Source of the DNA: Planococcus salinus
GTDB taxonomy: Bacteria > Bacillota > Bacilli > Bacillales_A > Planococcaceae
NCBI RefSeq assembly: GCF_003719725.1
Contig: NZ_RIAX01000002.1
Span: forward strand, 62,001 to 126,000
Length of the DNA: 64,000 bases
Reading direction: 5' to 3'
Both the position numbers and the translations under genes were made by a program. Below, piece by piece: positions 53,254 through 61,893 of the stretch (positions are counted from its first letter, which is position 1; each line of letters opens with the position of its first letter). The notes beneath the pieces were generated by a model that was not told the origin of the DNA, did no database searches, and worked only from the letters and a program-made list of their open reading frames with translations.

Positions 53254-55218
53254 TTACACCATCCAAGTGTAGGTTTCGCCCCAGCTTTCTCGAGCGAGTT
53301 TTTCAATTCTTTCCACATCGCTGTCTTCCACCATGATCGTATCACCTTGTTCATACGGGTTGTAATGAAATGCGTACATCCGGGCGGTAAACTGATGGAA
53401 TGGCAAAGATGACTCGCCTTCCAATTCGCCATGGCCCTGGACGCTTGTCTCGATTCCCTGGCCCCAGTTTTGCCCGCTGTCGTTATTCGGGTTGTAGAAA
53501 TAAACGCGGTATTCACCTTCCGGATCCTGCGCGATGCGCTGGATGGAAACTGCATGAAGCCCCAGCAGCTTGCCATGGACATTGGTGATGTAAATTCCGA
53601 CAGGATTCGGATAAATCATTTCATAGCCTTCGTTGTATTCCGGATGATGCGTGGCATAGAATAAGCGCACAAATGCTTCGTAATCGGTCACATACCCTGT
53701 CAGAGGATCGATGATGTTGACGAACCCCCGCGGTATCCATTCTCCGTAAAATTCCGGATTGACCCATTTATGGCCGTCCTCTCCTCGCAGTAAAGTTTTC
53801 TTCATCATTTCGTTATAGATTTTGTCAAGGTGAGGCACCAGAACGCTTGAAACCGGATCCAATTCGTGATGGATTTCCTCCGCCACTCCCCCATCGACAG
53901 CTTTTGAGTGAATCGGTTCTCCTTCAAAAGTCATATCAATATCGTTTTCCCGTACGGCACGGGCAATGTATTCGAGAAGCTGGCCAATGCCATGCTGAGC
54001 CCACAGACTGATGGCCCTTGCAGACTGGCATGTCGGGTTAAGCCCTTGTCCGATGCCGAGCGGCTGACCCAGCACATTGATGACGCCACCGAGAAGCACA
54101 CCATTGGATGTGATTCCGGCTTTTCTAAGTTCCGGTTTCATGAACATCCGTTTGACATCCGGATGGATATCGATTTCAAATAACCGTCGCAGAGCAGGAA
54201 GCAGGGGTTCCTGTGTCAGAATGCCCCGGTCCAGCATACGGGATAAGCCGTAAACCACTTTGCTTGTTTGTGGATGAACGGACAGTTGAATCATGTCACG
54301 GACCAATTCGGCGTTTGCATTGATGCTGGCAATTCCCATTTCCGATAAATTGAGTGCATCGGGCAATAGATCCGGATATTTCCGGTTGATGAAACGAATG
54401 AAGATGGCGTTTACCGGTGCCACCAGCCCCGTGTTATTCACGGACTCGGCGAATGCTTGCGCTTCTTCGCGAAGTTCTTCCTCGTCCAATTCCGCCAACT
54501 TTTTGCGGTACTCTTTTAAATCCGCATACTGTTCACTGACAGGAGTGGGCGTTGAAACCGCTTTTTTGAATGACAGCAAGCGGTTCTTCGTATCGTCATC
54601 AATTTCTTCATTCACCATTTGTGTGGCGGCTTCGATCATTTTGATGATCCGTTCAACCATAATGGGTCTTTGGACTGTCAGGCGTTCAATTTCTTCCACC
54701 AATTTATGGGCTACCGCGGTATACGACAACTTACTGCCCAAAAAACGGAACAGCCGTTCGCCTCTTTCCATGTGTTCGCCGCCTTCAACACGTGCTTCTT
54801 CGGTTTCCGGCGGAAACAATAAATCCAGGTTCAGTGCCAGCACTTCATTCAGGAATGCCGATGCATCTTCCTTGGTCACCGTCTCGTGTTCGAATTTTTC
54901 TTCAATAATCGCGAGCATCCGCAGTTCACTCATCAGTTCCACTACGGAATTGATGCCACGGATTTTCAGTGACCCGCCAACGAATGGCGCTTCCAGGTTG
55001 GCAGCATCTGCCCAAGGGCCGCCGTGGAATACACCGGCGTCATCAAACCGCGGGGCATAATTATACAACAGTTCCAGGCCTTCATCGGTTGCTGCGAGTT
55101 CAGATGCCAGCTGGAATACATTGGTTTGATACATGCTTTTGGCAAAAGGCTTGGCCTCGCCAAGCTGCTGAAGAGCCAGTTCGAACTTTTCACTTATGGA
55201 CCTTGCTTCTGTTGCCAT
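53254..55218 (-). CDS. large protein with papain-like Cys/His/Asn pattern, partner of an ATP-grasp ligase
   Basis: A 654-residue soluble protein I do not recognise by name. The N-terminal ~300 residues are mostly helical. The second half shows a possible clan CA protease/transglutaminase core: Gln391 and Cys397 in QGLNPTCQSARAISLWAQ (the six-residue spacing of papain's Gln19-Cys25), His555 in LLGLHAVSIQRI, and Asn576 in YRVYFYNPNND, in the correct order. The HAVSI...VYFYNPN stretch resembles the His and Asn/Asp blocks of such enzymes. GGGGGAA precedes the ATG. It follows the ATP-grasp gene by 18 bases, so both form one operon. Catalysis (peptidase, amidase or acyl transfer) is inference. Confidence 0.6.
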   Translation of the reverse strand: MATEARSISEKFELALQQLGEAKPFAKSMYQTNVFQLASELAATDEGLELLYNYAPRFDDAGVFHGGPWADAANLEAPFVGGSLKIRGINSVVELMSELRMLAIIEEKFEHETVTKEDASAFLNEVLALNLDLLFPPETEEARVEGGEHMERGERLFRFLGSKLSYTAVAHKLVEEIERLTVQRPIMVERIIKMIEAATQMVNEEIDDDTKNRLLSFKKAVSTPTPVSEQYADLKEYRKKLAELDEEELREEAQAFAESVNNTGLVAPVNAIFIRFINRKYPDLLPDALNLSEMGIASINANAELVRDMIQLSVHPQTSKVVYGLSRMLDRGILTQEPLLPALRRLFEIDIHPDVKRMFMKPELRKAGITSNGVLLGGVINVLGQPLGIGQGLNPTCQSARAISLWAQHGIGQLLEYIARAVRENDIDMTFEGEPIHSKAVDGGVAEEIHHELDPVSSVLVPHLDKIYNEMMKKTLLRGEDGHKWVNPEFYGEWIPRGFVNIIDPLTGYVTDYEAFVRLFYATHHPEYNEGYEMIYPNPVGIYITNVHGKLLGLHAVSIQRIAQDPEGEYRVYFYNPNNDSGQNWGQGIETSVQGHGELEGESSLPFHQFTARMYAFHYNPYEQGDTIMVEDSDVERIEKLARESWGETYTWMV

Positions 55219-55236
55219 TAAAATTCCCCCAGGTAT

Positions 55237-56460
55237 TTAAGAATAAAAGTCATAGTCTTCATATTGTTTCAGCAGTTCTCTCATCCGGTCACTGTCGTCA
55301 CCGAAAAAGAACAAAGTTCCGTAATGGTTACCAAAACCAACCCGCTCGGCCACTTTGGAAGTGACAGGGATGAACAAATCATGTTTCTCAAAATAAGGAT
55401 CGTTTTTAAGTTCTTCCGGCACATCAAGTTTTTCAATCAGCCGGACGCGCGGATAAACCATCAAACTGCCGGCATAACCTTTGGCAGATGTAACTTCTTC
55501 CGGGAAGAAGTCATCCAAAACTTCGGTTGGCGTATCGGGATCGCTGCACAGGATCTGCGCCTGGAATGCGTTAAAGCCATAGGCCCGTTCTATCAAATCG
55601 AAAATATGCCCTCCAGGTACACGAGCCGCCACTTCCCCGAAATTTAATGTGCCATCATGTGAGATGAAATATTCAGGGTGGATGACACCGTATTTGATCT
55701 CGAACGAATCGATCAGTTTCTGGATTTCCCGGTGGATCTGTGGGCGCCATTCTTCCAGCGCCGGTGAAGCCGGTACAAAATTGGAATGTCCGAGCTGGAC
55801 ATACTCCGTGATGTTCAAAAACTTGATCTTGCCGTCGTGGACAAACACTTCACAGGAGAATTCCTGGCCATCCAAATGGCTTTCCATCAGATACGGAAAT
55901 TCCTGGTCTCCCATTTTGTCGATGTCCCCCGCTTCGCGGATCATCATATGGCCGACCGTCCCTGCTTTATTGAGGGGTTTGATGTGAATGGGATCGTTCA
56001 GGTCCCCTTCCACTTTGATCAAGGCATCGTTGACACGCTTCAAAAATCGGAGAATGTCATCTTTCGAGTGGGCTTCTTCGAAGACACCGACTTTGATGCC
56101 TGACATCTGCGCTTTCCTTTTCATCAATCCTTTGTCACGCAGGAGAAGTGAACGGTTAAAGATGCGGGGGTCTTCAAAGAAACGGGCATTCAGTGCGCCG
56201 GCCCATTCGACGGTTTCTTCGTAAATGGGAACTGCTACTTTGGTGTCCATGCTTTTCAGCTGTTCATACAATTCGTCCGATCCCTCATTCAAGCGATCAA
56301 AATCCCAGCCGATGAAGTTAATATCGTTTTCGTCTGCAAACGTTTGAAAATCGGGCGGACCCACTACCACAAATGGCCGGTCCAGTTTGTCAGCCGCTTC
56401 AATCGCCGGCAGACTCCAGCCTAAAATCGCAATCAGTTGCTGTTCGTTTTGTTCAGTCAT
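55237..56460 (-). CDS. ATP-grasp carboxylate-amine ligase-like protein
   Basis: A 407-residue protein with an ATP-grasp layout: an N-terminal Rossmann-like domain (AILGWSLPAIEAADKLDRPFVVVGPP), the KPLNKAGTVGHMMIREAGD segment with ATP-binding Lys and flexible loop, YLMESHLDGQEFSCEVFVHDGKI, and the metal-binding Glu/Asn/Arg region FGEVAARVPGGHIFDL. ATP-grasp enzymes of this group join a carboxylate to an amine via acyl phosphate. ATG at 56460 with AAGGGAG. First gene of an operon with the papain-like protein, which suggests a paired ligation/trimming function on a small molecule or peptide. Confidence 0.8.
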   Translation of the reverse strand: MTEQNEQQLIAILGWSLPAIEAADKLDRPFVVVGPPDFQTFADENDINFIGWDFDRLNEGSDELYEQLKSMDTKVAVPIYEETVEWAGALNARFFEDPRIFNRSLLLRDKGLMKRKAQMSGIKVGVFEEAHSKDDILRFLKRVNDALIKVEGDLNDPIHIKPLNKAGTVGHMMIREAGDIDKMGDQEFPYLMESHLDGQEFSCEVFVHDGKIKFLNITEYVQLGHSNFVPASPALEEWRPQIHREIQKLIDSFEIKYGVIHPEYFISHDGTLNFGEVAARVPGGHIFDLIERAYGFNAFQAQILCSDPDTPTEVLDDFFPEEVTSAKGYAGSLMVYPRVRLIEKLDVPEELKNDPYFEKHDLFIPVTSKVAERVGFGNHYGTLFFFGDDSDRMRELLKQYEDYDFYS

Positions 56461-56564
56461 ATAGAACTCCCTTTCTATTAGAGATAAATGACGCATATAT
56501 ATAACATTTCCTAATGGCGCATTGTTCAAACACTTGGGATTATTCAATCACTTGCGAGGCAAAA

Positions 56565-56597
56565 AAGTCCTGAAAAGATGTTTTCTTTCCAGGACTT
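56565..56597 (-). terminator. terminator of ypeQ
   Basis: AAGTCCTG(G)AAAGA pairs with TCTTT(T)CAGGACTT, followed by a T-run on the minus strand. Confidence 0.75.
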
Positions 56598-56608
56598 CCC
56601 TTTTCGTG

Positions 56609-56806
56609 CTATTTATCTTTTGTTGCCGTCTTGTTCAGTTCATTTCCTAAGAATTGCAGTTGTGAGCCGACTGTGCAGTCACTGATGCAAAACCGGTGAG
56701 CGGCAGTTTTCCCCTGTTCTTTGCGAATCTGCTTTTTTACGAAGCATCCTTCACAATAGGTATTCAGCATTTCGTCTATTTCGTTGATAATGGAAACTTT
56801 GTTCAC
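56609..56806 (-). CDS. ypeQ: YpeQ-like zinc-finger protein
   Basis: A 65-residue protein with four conserved cysteines: TYCEGC and RFCISDC, a treble-clef-like zinc site, followed by TVGSQLQFLGNEL. This corresponds to small zinc-finger proteins such as YpeQ. GTG start at 56806 with GAGGTGA. Divergent from ypdP-ypeP, its usual neighbours. Confidence 0.75.
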   Translation of the reverse strand: MNKVSIINEIDEMLNTYCEGCFVKKQIRKEQGKTAAHRFCISDCTVGSQLQFLGNELNKTATKDK

Positions 56807-56949
56807 AGTGTCACCTCACAAAATCAGCATTTCTTTATTCTACTATGGATTTGTTTTTTATTCCATCAGTAGTTATACTGGCTAAGGACATTTCAGTTGT
56901 ACAGCGGTTCGAAAACTCCCGCTTTACCAAAACTAAGGAGGAATTTTAG

Positions 56950-57639
56950 TTGTTCAATGAATTTCTGGGACTGGGCTTTGCCTTGTTCAATTTTATCTTA
57001 TTGCTTGTCATGTACAAGTTCTTCGGCAAATCCGGTTTGTTTGCCTGGGTGGCCATCTCGACAATTCTGGCCAATATACAAGTTACCAAAACGATCGAGA
57101 TTATCGGGCTGACCGCAACGCTCGGCAACAGCCTGTATGCTTCCACTTTTCTGGCGACCGATATCCTGAATGAAAAATACGGCAAAAAAGAAGCGCAAAA
57201 AGCAGTATGGCTCGGTTTTTTCTCGTTGCTCATCATGATATTGACGATGCAGTTCGGCATGAGGTTCATCCCGGCTGAAAGTGACTTTGCTGATGAATCG
57301 TTGCATACGATCTTTGGTCTTATCCCACAGATTGCGATTGCCAGCATGATTGCCTACCTGGCCAGCCAGCATGTGGATGTTTACATTTTCACTGCCATCC
57401 GAAAGCTGTTTCCGAAAGACAGCCAGTTTTGGATCCGCAATAACGGCTCGACATTGCTCAGCCAATTGCTGGATACGCTGATTTTCACCGGCATCGCTTT
57501 TTATGGCGTTTACTCGTTCGATATTTGGCTGCAGATTTTCATTTCCACCTATGTACTGAAGTTTATCGTTTCTGTACTCGATACGCCATTCGGCTATATC
57601 GCCAAACGGATCAAACCAATTGATGAAAAGCAGGTGTAG
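56950..57639 (+). CDS. ypdP: queuosine precursor transporter (YpdP, VUT/YhhQ family)
   Basis: A 229-residue protein with about six membrane helices. The ECF-like VUT-1 family features are visible: ANIQVTKTIEIIGLTATLGNSLYASTFLATDILNEKYGKKEAQKAVWLGF and IRNNGSTLLSQLLDTLIFTGIAFYG. It imports a queuine/7-cyano-7-deazaguanine precursor for tRNA modification (family knowledge). TTG start at 56950 with AAGGAGG. Followed two bases later by ypeP. Confidence 0.9.
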   Translation: MFNEFLGLGFALFNFILLLVMYKFFGKSGLFAWVAISTILANIQVTKTIEIIGLTATLGNSLYASTFLATDILNEKYGKKEAQKAVWLGFFSLLIMILTMQFGMRFIPAESDFADESLHTIFGLIPQIAIASMIAYLASQHVDVYIFTAIRKLFPKDSQFWIRNNGSTLLSQLLDTLIFTGIAFYGVYSFDIWLQIFISTYVLKFIVSVLDTPFGYIAKRIKPIDEKQV

Positions 57640-57641
57640 AC

Positions 57642-58031
57642 ATGTTGGAAGTTTTTGTAGATGCTGCGACCGCCGGCTCTCCCAAAGTGAGTGCCGTTGG
57701 GGTTTTTATAAAAGGGGAAGGCCATCTGGTCAAATGGAGTGAATACGTAGGGGAAATGGATAACCATACTGCGGAATTCACTGCATTGATCAAAGGGCTC
57801 GAACTGGCAAAGGAATTGTCGAGCGACTTTCTTTCCATTAAATCCGATTCCAAAGTGGCTGTGGACGCTTTTGAAAAAAGGTTCATCAAAAATCCACAAT
57901 ACAAACCGCTGCTTGAGCAGGCGCTCCGACTGGCAGATCAATTCGATTTCTGTTTCATCAAATGGATTCCGGATTCTCAAAACCGGGCTGCGGATGCATT
58001 GGCGCGGGAAAAACTGCGTGAATACAAATGA
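57642..58031 (+). CDS. ypeP: RNase HI-like protein (YpeP)
   Basis: A 129-residue RNase H fold with the catalytic acidic residues in order: Asp6 (VFVDAATAG), Glu (HTAEFTALIKGLE), Asp (IKSDSKVAVDAF) and Asp (NRAADALAREKL). YpeP of B. subtilis has this fold but little or no RNase H activity has been reported for it. ATG at 57642 directly after ypdP, in one operon. Confidence 0.88.
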   Translation: MLEVFVDAATAGSPKVSAVGVFIKGEGHLVKWSEYVGEMDNHTAEFTALIKGLELAKELSSDFLSIKSDSKVAVDAFEKRFIKNPQYKPLLEQALRLADQFDFCFIKWIPDSQNRAADALAREKLREYK

Positions 58032-58104
58032 TTGCACTTTTCCGAAGACGAAGAGTCAATCGTCTGATACACTGGTAAGACGAATGGATAATGGAGGAAT
58101 TGTT

Positions 58105-58311
58105 GTGAGAACCAAATTAGGAACTGCACTTGATATTTTCATTTTGCTGATCGGCCCCTGGATCATTTACACACGCATACTGGACATATCCGCCAATGGT
58201 GTGTCGGTTTATCCGGTGATTTCCATCGCCATTGTGGCATTGGCCGTTGTTTTTTCCATTTACAATCTGTATCAATTGTACGCGGATAAACAGCGGAAAA
58301 ACCAAAGATGA
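58105..58311 (+). CDS. small two-helix membrane protein
   Basis: A 68-residue protein, MRTKLGTALDIFILLIGPWI then a second hydrophobic helix (VYPVISIAIVALAVVFSIYNLYQLY) and a basic tail. Not recognised. GTG at 58105 with GGAGGAATTGTT upstream. May be co-transcribed with ypdP-ypeP and is closed by a shared bidirectional terminator. Confidence 0.6.
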   Translation: MRTKLGTALDIFILLIGPWIIYTRILDISANGVSVYPVISIAIVALAVVFSIYNLYQLYADKQRKNQR

Positions 58312-58325
58312 TAATATTTTCAGCT

Positions 58326-58354
58326 AACCAGCCGCATAAAACGGCTGGTTTTTT
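58326..58354. terminator. bidirectional terminator
   Basis: AACCAGCCG and CGGCTGGTT pair perfectly around CATAAAA, followed by T-run; between convergent small genes. Confidence 0.85.
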
Positions 58355-58476
58355 CATCTTGTAAAGTACCAATACAAAAACAACGCAACAGCTGCAAAAC
58401 TCCATGTAAATATACGGATGCGGTTTTTCTTTTTTCTGATTTCCTCTTGTTCTTTCGCTTCTTTTCCAAGCGGCAT
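58354..58476 (-). CDS. 40-residue membrane peptide
   Basis: The minus strand codes MPLGKEAKEQEEIRKKKNRI and then RIFTWSFAAVALFLYWYFTR: a charged cytoplasmic head and one hydrophobic helix. AAGGAGGAAG lies seven bases before the ATG. Not recognised; probably a small membrane-anchored regulator or accessory subunit. Confidence 0.6.
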   Translation of the reverse strand: MPLGKEAKEQEEIRKKKNRIRIFTWSFAAVALFLYWYFTR

Positions 58477-58554
58477 ATTCTCTTCCTCCTTATGCATTTA
58501 TTATTTCGTTTTAAAGTTCCCTTCCTTTATGATGAAAAAAAGGAGGTTTTTCGG

Positions 58555-59589
58555 ATGAAGAAATGGATGGTTTCTTCCCTATTTTTCCTGATGCTGACTG
58601 GTTGCAATAGTTTGGGAAACACCGAACCAAGCTCTGGCGGAACTCCCGAAAACACGGATAATGAGTTGGAAGAAATCGCAACAAATCTCGAAACACCCTG
58701 GTCCATCAATAAAGTCGGTGAGGAATTTTATATTTCCGAACGGCCTGGAACGGTTGCCCATATCGACGCAGATGGCCAGCTGACCCGCCAGGAAGTGGCT
58801 TTCAGCGACAATGTGTCAAATGCAGCAGAAACGGGATTTCTTGGTTTCGCATTAAAATCCGACTTCTCTGAGTCGCAGGAAGCTTATGCTTACTACGTCT
58901 ACGAAAGAGACGGCCGCTCCTTCAATAAAATCGTGGTGCTGTCTCTTGAAGAAGGAAGCTGGCAGGAAACAGACGTGTTGATCGACTCCGTTCCTACAGG
59001 CAATGTCCACCACGGCGGCCGATTGGAACTGGATAACAACGGTGTTTTGTTCGCCACCATCGGGGATGCTTCCCATCCTGAGCTGGCACAGGACCCTGCC
59101 TCTGTAAACGGAAAAATTCTCCGGCTTAACGAGTACAACGAGTTTCAAATCTATTCGATGGGCCACCGGAACCCGCAGGGCCTTGCCTGGAGCGGCGATG
59201 ATCTGTATGCCTCGGAACACGGCCAAAGCGCCGATGACGAAATCAATAAAATTGAAGAAGGACAAAACTACGGCTGGCCTTTAATCGAAGGGAACGAGAG
59301 CGAAGAAGGACTGGAGTCCCCTTTCTTTACGACCGGTGCTGATGAAACATGGGCACCCAGCGGCATCGCGATTCAGGACGGCCTTCTTTATGTGGCCACC
59401 CTGCGTGGCGAAGCCATCCGGGTGATCGACCTGGAAACGGCCGAACCTGTCGATTCCATTGACGGATTTGGCCGGATCCGTGATGTGTTATCCGATGGTG
59501 ATGACCTGTATTTTATCACGAATAACACAGACGGACGAGGAGACCCGGCACAAGATGATGACAAACTGTATCGGATGTCAGTTGAATAA
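58555..59589 (+). CDS. PQQ-type aldose sugar dehydrogenase-like lipoprotein
   Basis: A 344-residue exported lipoprotein (signal KKWMVSSLFFLMLTGCN with the lipobox Cys) followed by a glucose/sorbosone dehydrogenase beta-propeller: LETPWSINKVGEEFYISERPG, NVHHGGRLELDNNGVLFATIGDASH, GHRNPQGLAWSGDDLYASEHGQSADDEINKIEEGQNYGWPL. These are the family blocks of soluble PQQ-dependent aldose dehydrogenases; many Bacillales homologues may lack PQQ. ATG at 58555 with AAAGGAGG. Confidence 0.9.
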   Translation: MKKWMVSSLFFLMLTGCNSLGNTEPSSGGTPENTDNELEEIATNLETPWSINKVGEEFYISERPGTVAHIDADGQLTRQEVAFSDNVSNAAETGFLGFALKSDFSESQEAYAYYVYERDGRSFNKIVVLSLEEGSWQETDVLIDSVPTGNVHHGGRLELDNNGVLFATIGDASHPELAQDPASVNGKILRLNEYNEFQIYSMGHRNPQGLAWSGDDLYASEHGQSADDEINKIEEGQNYGWPLIEGNESEEGLESPFFTTGADETWAPSGIAIQDGLLYVATLRGEAIRVIDLETAEPVDSIDGFGRIRDVLSDGDDLYFITNNTDGRGDPAQDDDKLYRMSVE

Positions 59590-59683
59590 CGCAGACAAGA
59601 ATTGAAAATCTATCATTAGATTACTTTGACCTGCCGGGGGTATACTAAAAGAGCATTCATTAACAAAAGGAGATGGGGCTATA

Positions 59684-60328
59684 ATGAAAGTATTAGTAGT
59701 CGGCGCCAATGGCCAAATCGGCCGGCATATCGTTAAAATGCTGGCAGAGAGTTCTGAACACACGCCAAAAGCCATGATCCGAAAAGAAGAACAAGTCAGT
59801 TTCTTCAACAGTTTGGGAGTAGAATCGATTTTGACGAGCCTCGAAGACGATGTCCAGGAAATCGCTTCTGCCATGAAGGATTGCGAAGCTGTCGTTTTCA
59901 CTGCAGGAAGCGGTGCAGCAACAGGGGCTGACAAGACATTGCTCATCGACCTGGACGGTGCCGCCAAAGCCGTTGAAGCGGCGGAACTCACAGGTGTCAA
60001 ACGCTTCTTGATGGTCAGTGCCATCCATGCGGACCGCCGTGAGAATTGGAGTGAGACGATGGCGCCTTATTACGTGGCAAAACACCATGCCGACAATATC
60101 GTCCGTGCCAGCAGCCTGGATTATACCATCGTCCGGCCGGGCTTGTTGACAGACGACGCGGGAACAGGAAAAATCCGTGCAGGGGAAAACCTGGATTCCG
60201 GGGCCATCCCCCGCGAAGATGTCGCAAGCGTGCTGCTCCATGCACTCGACAACGAAAGGCTTTATCATAAGACGTTCGAAATCGTTTCAGGAGAAGAAGA
60301 GATCGAACAAGCGTTGAGCAAACTTTGA
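59684..60328 (+). CDS. yhfK: YhfK-like NAD(P)-binding SDR protein
   Basis: A 214-residue atypical short-chain dehydrogenase with MKVLVVGANGQIGRHIVKML for dinucleotide binding, MVSAIHADRR and YYVAKHHADNIVRASSLDYTIVRPG (Tyr-x-x-x-Lys). It matches YhfK and related NmrA/SDR proteins. Substrate unknown. AAAGGAG precedes the ATG. Single gene closed by a strong terminator. Confidence 0.88.
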   Translation: MKVLVVGANGQIGRHIVKMLAESSEHTPKAMIRKEEQVSFFNSLGVESILTSLEDDVQEIASAMKDCEAVVFTAGSGAATGADKTLLIDLDGAAKAVEAAELTGVKRFLMVSAIHADRRENWSETMAPYYVAKHHADNIVRASSLDYTIVRPGLLTDDAGTGKIRAGENLDSGAIPREDVASVLLHALDNERLYHKTFEIVSGEEEIEQALSKL

Positions 60329-60334
60329 ACATTG

Positions 60335-60363
60335 AAAGAGGTGCCCCTGGGCACCTCTTTTTT
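60335..60363. terminator. terminator of yhfK
   Basis: AAAGAGGTGCC and GGCACCTCTTT with a T-run, seven bases after the stop; also suitable for the convergent gene ending at 60368. Confidence 0.88.
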
Positions 60364-60367
60364 CAAT

Positions 60368-60613
60368 CTATGCGTTCGCTCTTATGTTCCGGAAGCCCAG
60401 ATAAAACTGAATGACGAACGCAATGGAACAAGTGATGATGGCTGTGATTCCCAATCCGTTGAGCGGCTGCATCTGAAAAGTCTGGATGACCAGCAAAAGC
60501 ATCATTGCGCTGATGGAAAAATTGACTATATGCGGTTTATCATAATATTTCTTCGAAGCTACTCCTACAAAAATTGCAACAGCCACAATGATCAGTGGCA
60601 AAATTGTTCCCAT
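60368..60613 (-). CDS. small three-helix membrane protein
   Basis: An 81-residue hydrophobic protein: [35 protein letters not shown] and [21 protein letters not shown] form three membrane helices. Not recognised. ATG at 60613 with ATGGGGAAAAG upstream; the frame to 60658 lacks a site. Confidence 0.6.
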   Translation of the reverse strand: MGTILPLIIVAVAIFVGVASKKYYDKPHIVNFSISAMMLLLVIQTFQMQPLNGLGITAIITCSIAFVIQFYLGFRNIRANA

Positions 60614-60789
60614 TTCTTTTCCCCATTCCTGTAATTCATTTACTTGAAATTTTAGCATATTCTTTCATTTTCGGATACTGTATTGCTGAATCCTTCATTT
60701 CTCCCTTCGTATCAAAATCAAATGAAACTTTTTGTTCCTTCTCTGCGTATCTACTGTATGACTTGAAGTACTTTAGAGGAGGAAACAAT

Positions 60790-61590
60790 GTGAATAATCA
60801 TGAGATTGATTTCAAACTGTACGGGGATGATATGCAATTCGTGGAAGTGGAATTGGACCCGTCGGAAACAGTGGTGGCAGAAGCAGGAGCGTTGATGATG
60901 ATGGAAGACGGCATTGTCATGGAAACTATTTTCGGCGATGGTTCTAACAGTTCCGGCACCGGAGGGCTCATGGGGAAATTGGTGGGTGCGGGCAAGCGCC
61001 TGATAACCGGTGAAAGTCTCTTTATGACCACTTTTACCAACCAAGGTACCGGTAAGCGCCACGTCTCTTTTGCTTCCCCTTATCCGGGTAAAATCATCCC
61101 GATGGATTTAAGCACGCTCGGCGGCAAGGTGATCTGCCAGAAAGACGCATTTCTGGCCGCGGCAAAAGGGGTATCCATCGGAGTTGAATTCCAGAGGAAG
61201 TTGGGCACCGGCTTTTTCGGCGGTGAAGGGTTCATCATGCAAAAACTTGAAGGCGACGGCATGGCCTTTGTCCATGCGGGAGGTACTTTGTATCGAAAAA
61301 ATCTGCAGAAAGGACAGGTTCTCCGCGTCGATACAGGATGTCTCGTGGCAATGACGGCAGACGTGGACTACAGCATCGAACCGGTCAGCGGCGTCAAGAC
61401 CGCCTTGTTCGGCGGCGAAGGGTTATTTTTCGCCACATTGCGGGGGCCGGGCAGTGTATGGGTACAATCATTGCCATTCAGCCGCCTCGCCAGCCGTGTG
61501 TTTGCAGCGGCTCCGCAGAACCCGGCCGGCCAATCCAAAGGAGAAGGCAGTGCCGCCGGCGGGCTGTTCGACATTTTCGGCGGCAGATAA
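60790..61590 (+). CDS. AIM24/TIGR00266 family protein
   Basis: A 266-residue protein of the AIM24 (DUF124) family: [104 protein letters not shown]. It forms a tubby-like beta-barrel; function unknown. The C terminus is Gly-rich. GTG at 60790 with AGAGGAGG is the correct start. Single gene with perfect 16-pair terminator. Confidence 0.9.
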   Translation: MNNHEIDFKLYGDDMQFVEVELDPSETVVAEAGALMMMEDGIVMETIFGDGSNSSGTGGLMGKLVGAGKRLITGESLFMTTFTNQGTGKRHVSFASPYPGKIIPMDLSTLGGKVICQKDAFLAAAKGVSIGVEFQRKLGTGFFGGEGFIMQKLEGDGMAFVHAGGTLYRKNLQKGQVLRVDTGCLVAMTADVDYSIEPVSGVKTALFGGEGLFFATLRGPGSVWVQSLPFSRLASRVFAAAPQNPAGQSKGEGSAAGGLFDIFGGR

Positions 61591-61611
61591 TATGTCCTGA
61601 AATTTCACCTA

Positions 61612-61647
61612 AAAGAACTCTGGAATCACTTGATTCCAGAGTTCTTT
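61612..61647. terminator. terminator of the AIM24-like gene
   Basis: AAAGAACTCTGGAATC and exact complement around ACTT, followed by a weak T-run. Confidence 0.88.
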
Positions 61648-61658
61648 CTGTTTGCCGT

Positions 61659-61868
61659 TCAGTTTTTCCGCTGTCTCATCTCTTTAACTGCATAGTCGTA
61701 TTTATCAAAGTCAAAATCGATGGTTCCCGGTTTGTAAAAAAACAAAATAGATTCCTTTTCTCCCTGCGCCAGCATATGGGTGACCACCGCTTTCGGGCTT
61801 TTCATATTGATCCCCGCCTGTTCTGCATCGGCCAGTTTTGACAAAATTTCCTCCGGTATCTTACTCAT
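61659..61868 (-). CDS. small hypothetical protein
   Basis: A 69-residue protein, MSKIPEEILSKLADAEQAGI then KSPKAVVTHMLAQGEKESILFFYK, with a charged C terminus. Not recognised. AAAGGGTGAG precedes the ATG. Lies 25 bases downstream of the amidohydrolase gene, same strand, probably co-transcribed. Confidence 0.6.
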   Translation of the reverse strand: MSKIPEEILSKLADAEQAGINMKSPKAVVTHMLAQGEKESILFFYKPGTIDFDFDKYDYAVKEMRQRKN

Positions 61869-61893
61869 CAGCCGCTCACCCTTTCCTTTGGAT

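Noticed and set aside
53013-53336. 107-codon plus-strand frame across element E
   Set aside because: Begins in the terminator region and reads antisense into the papain-like gene; typical of repeat-derived spurious frames.
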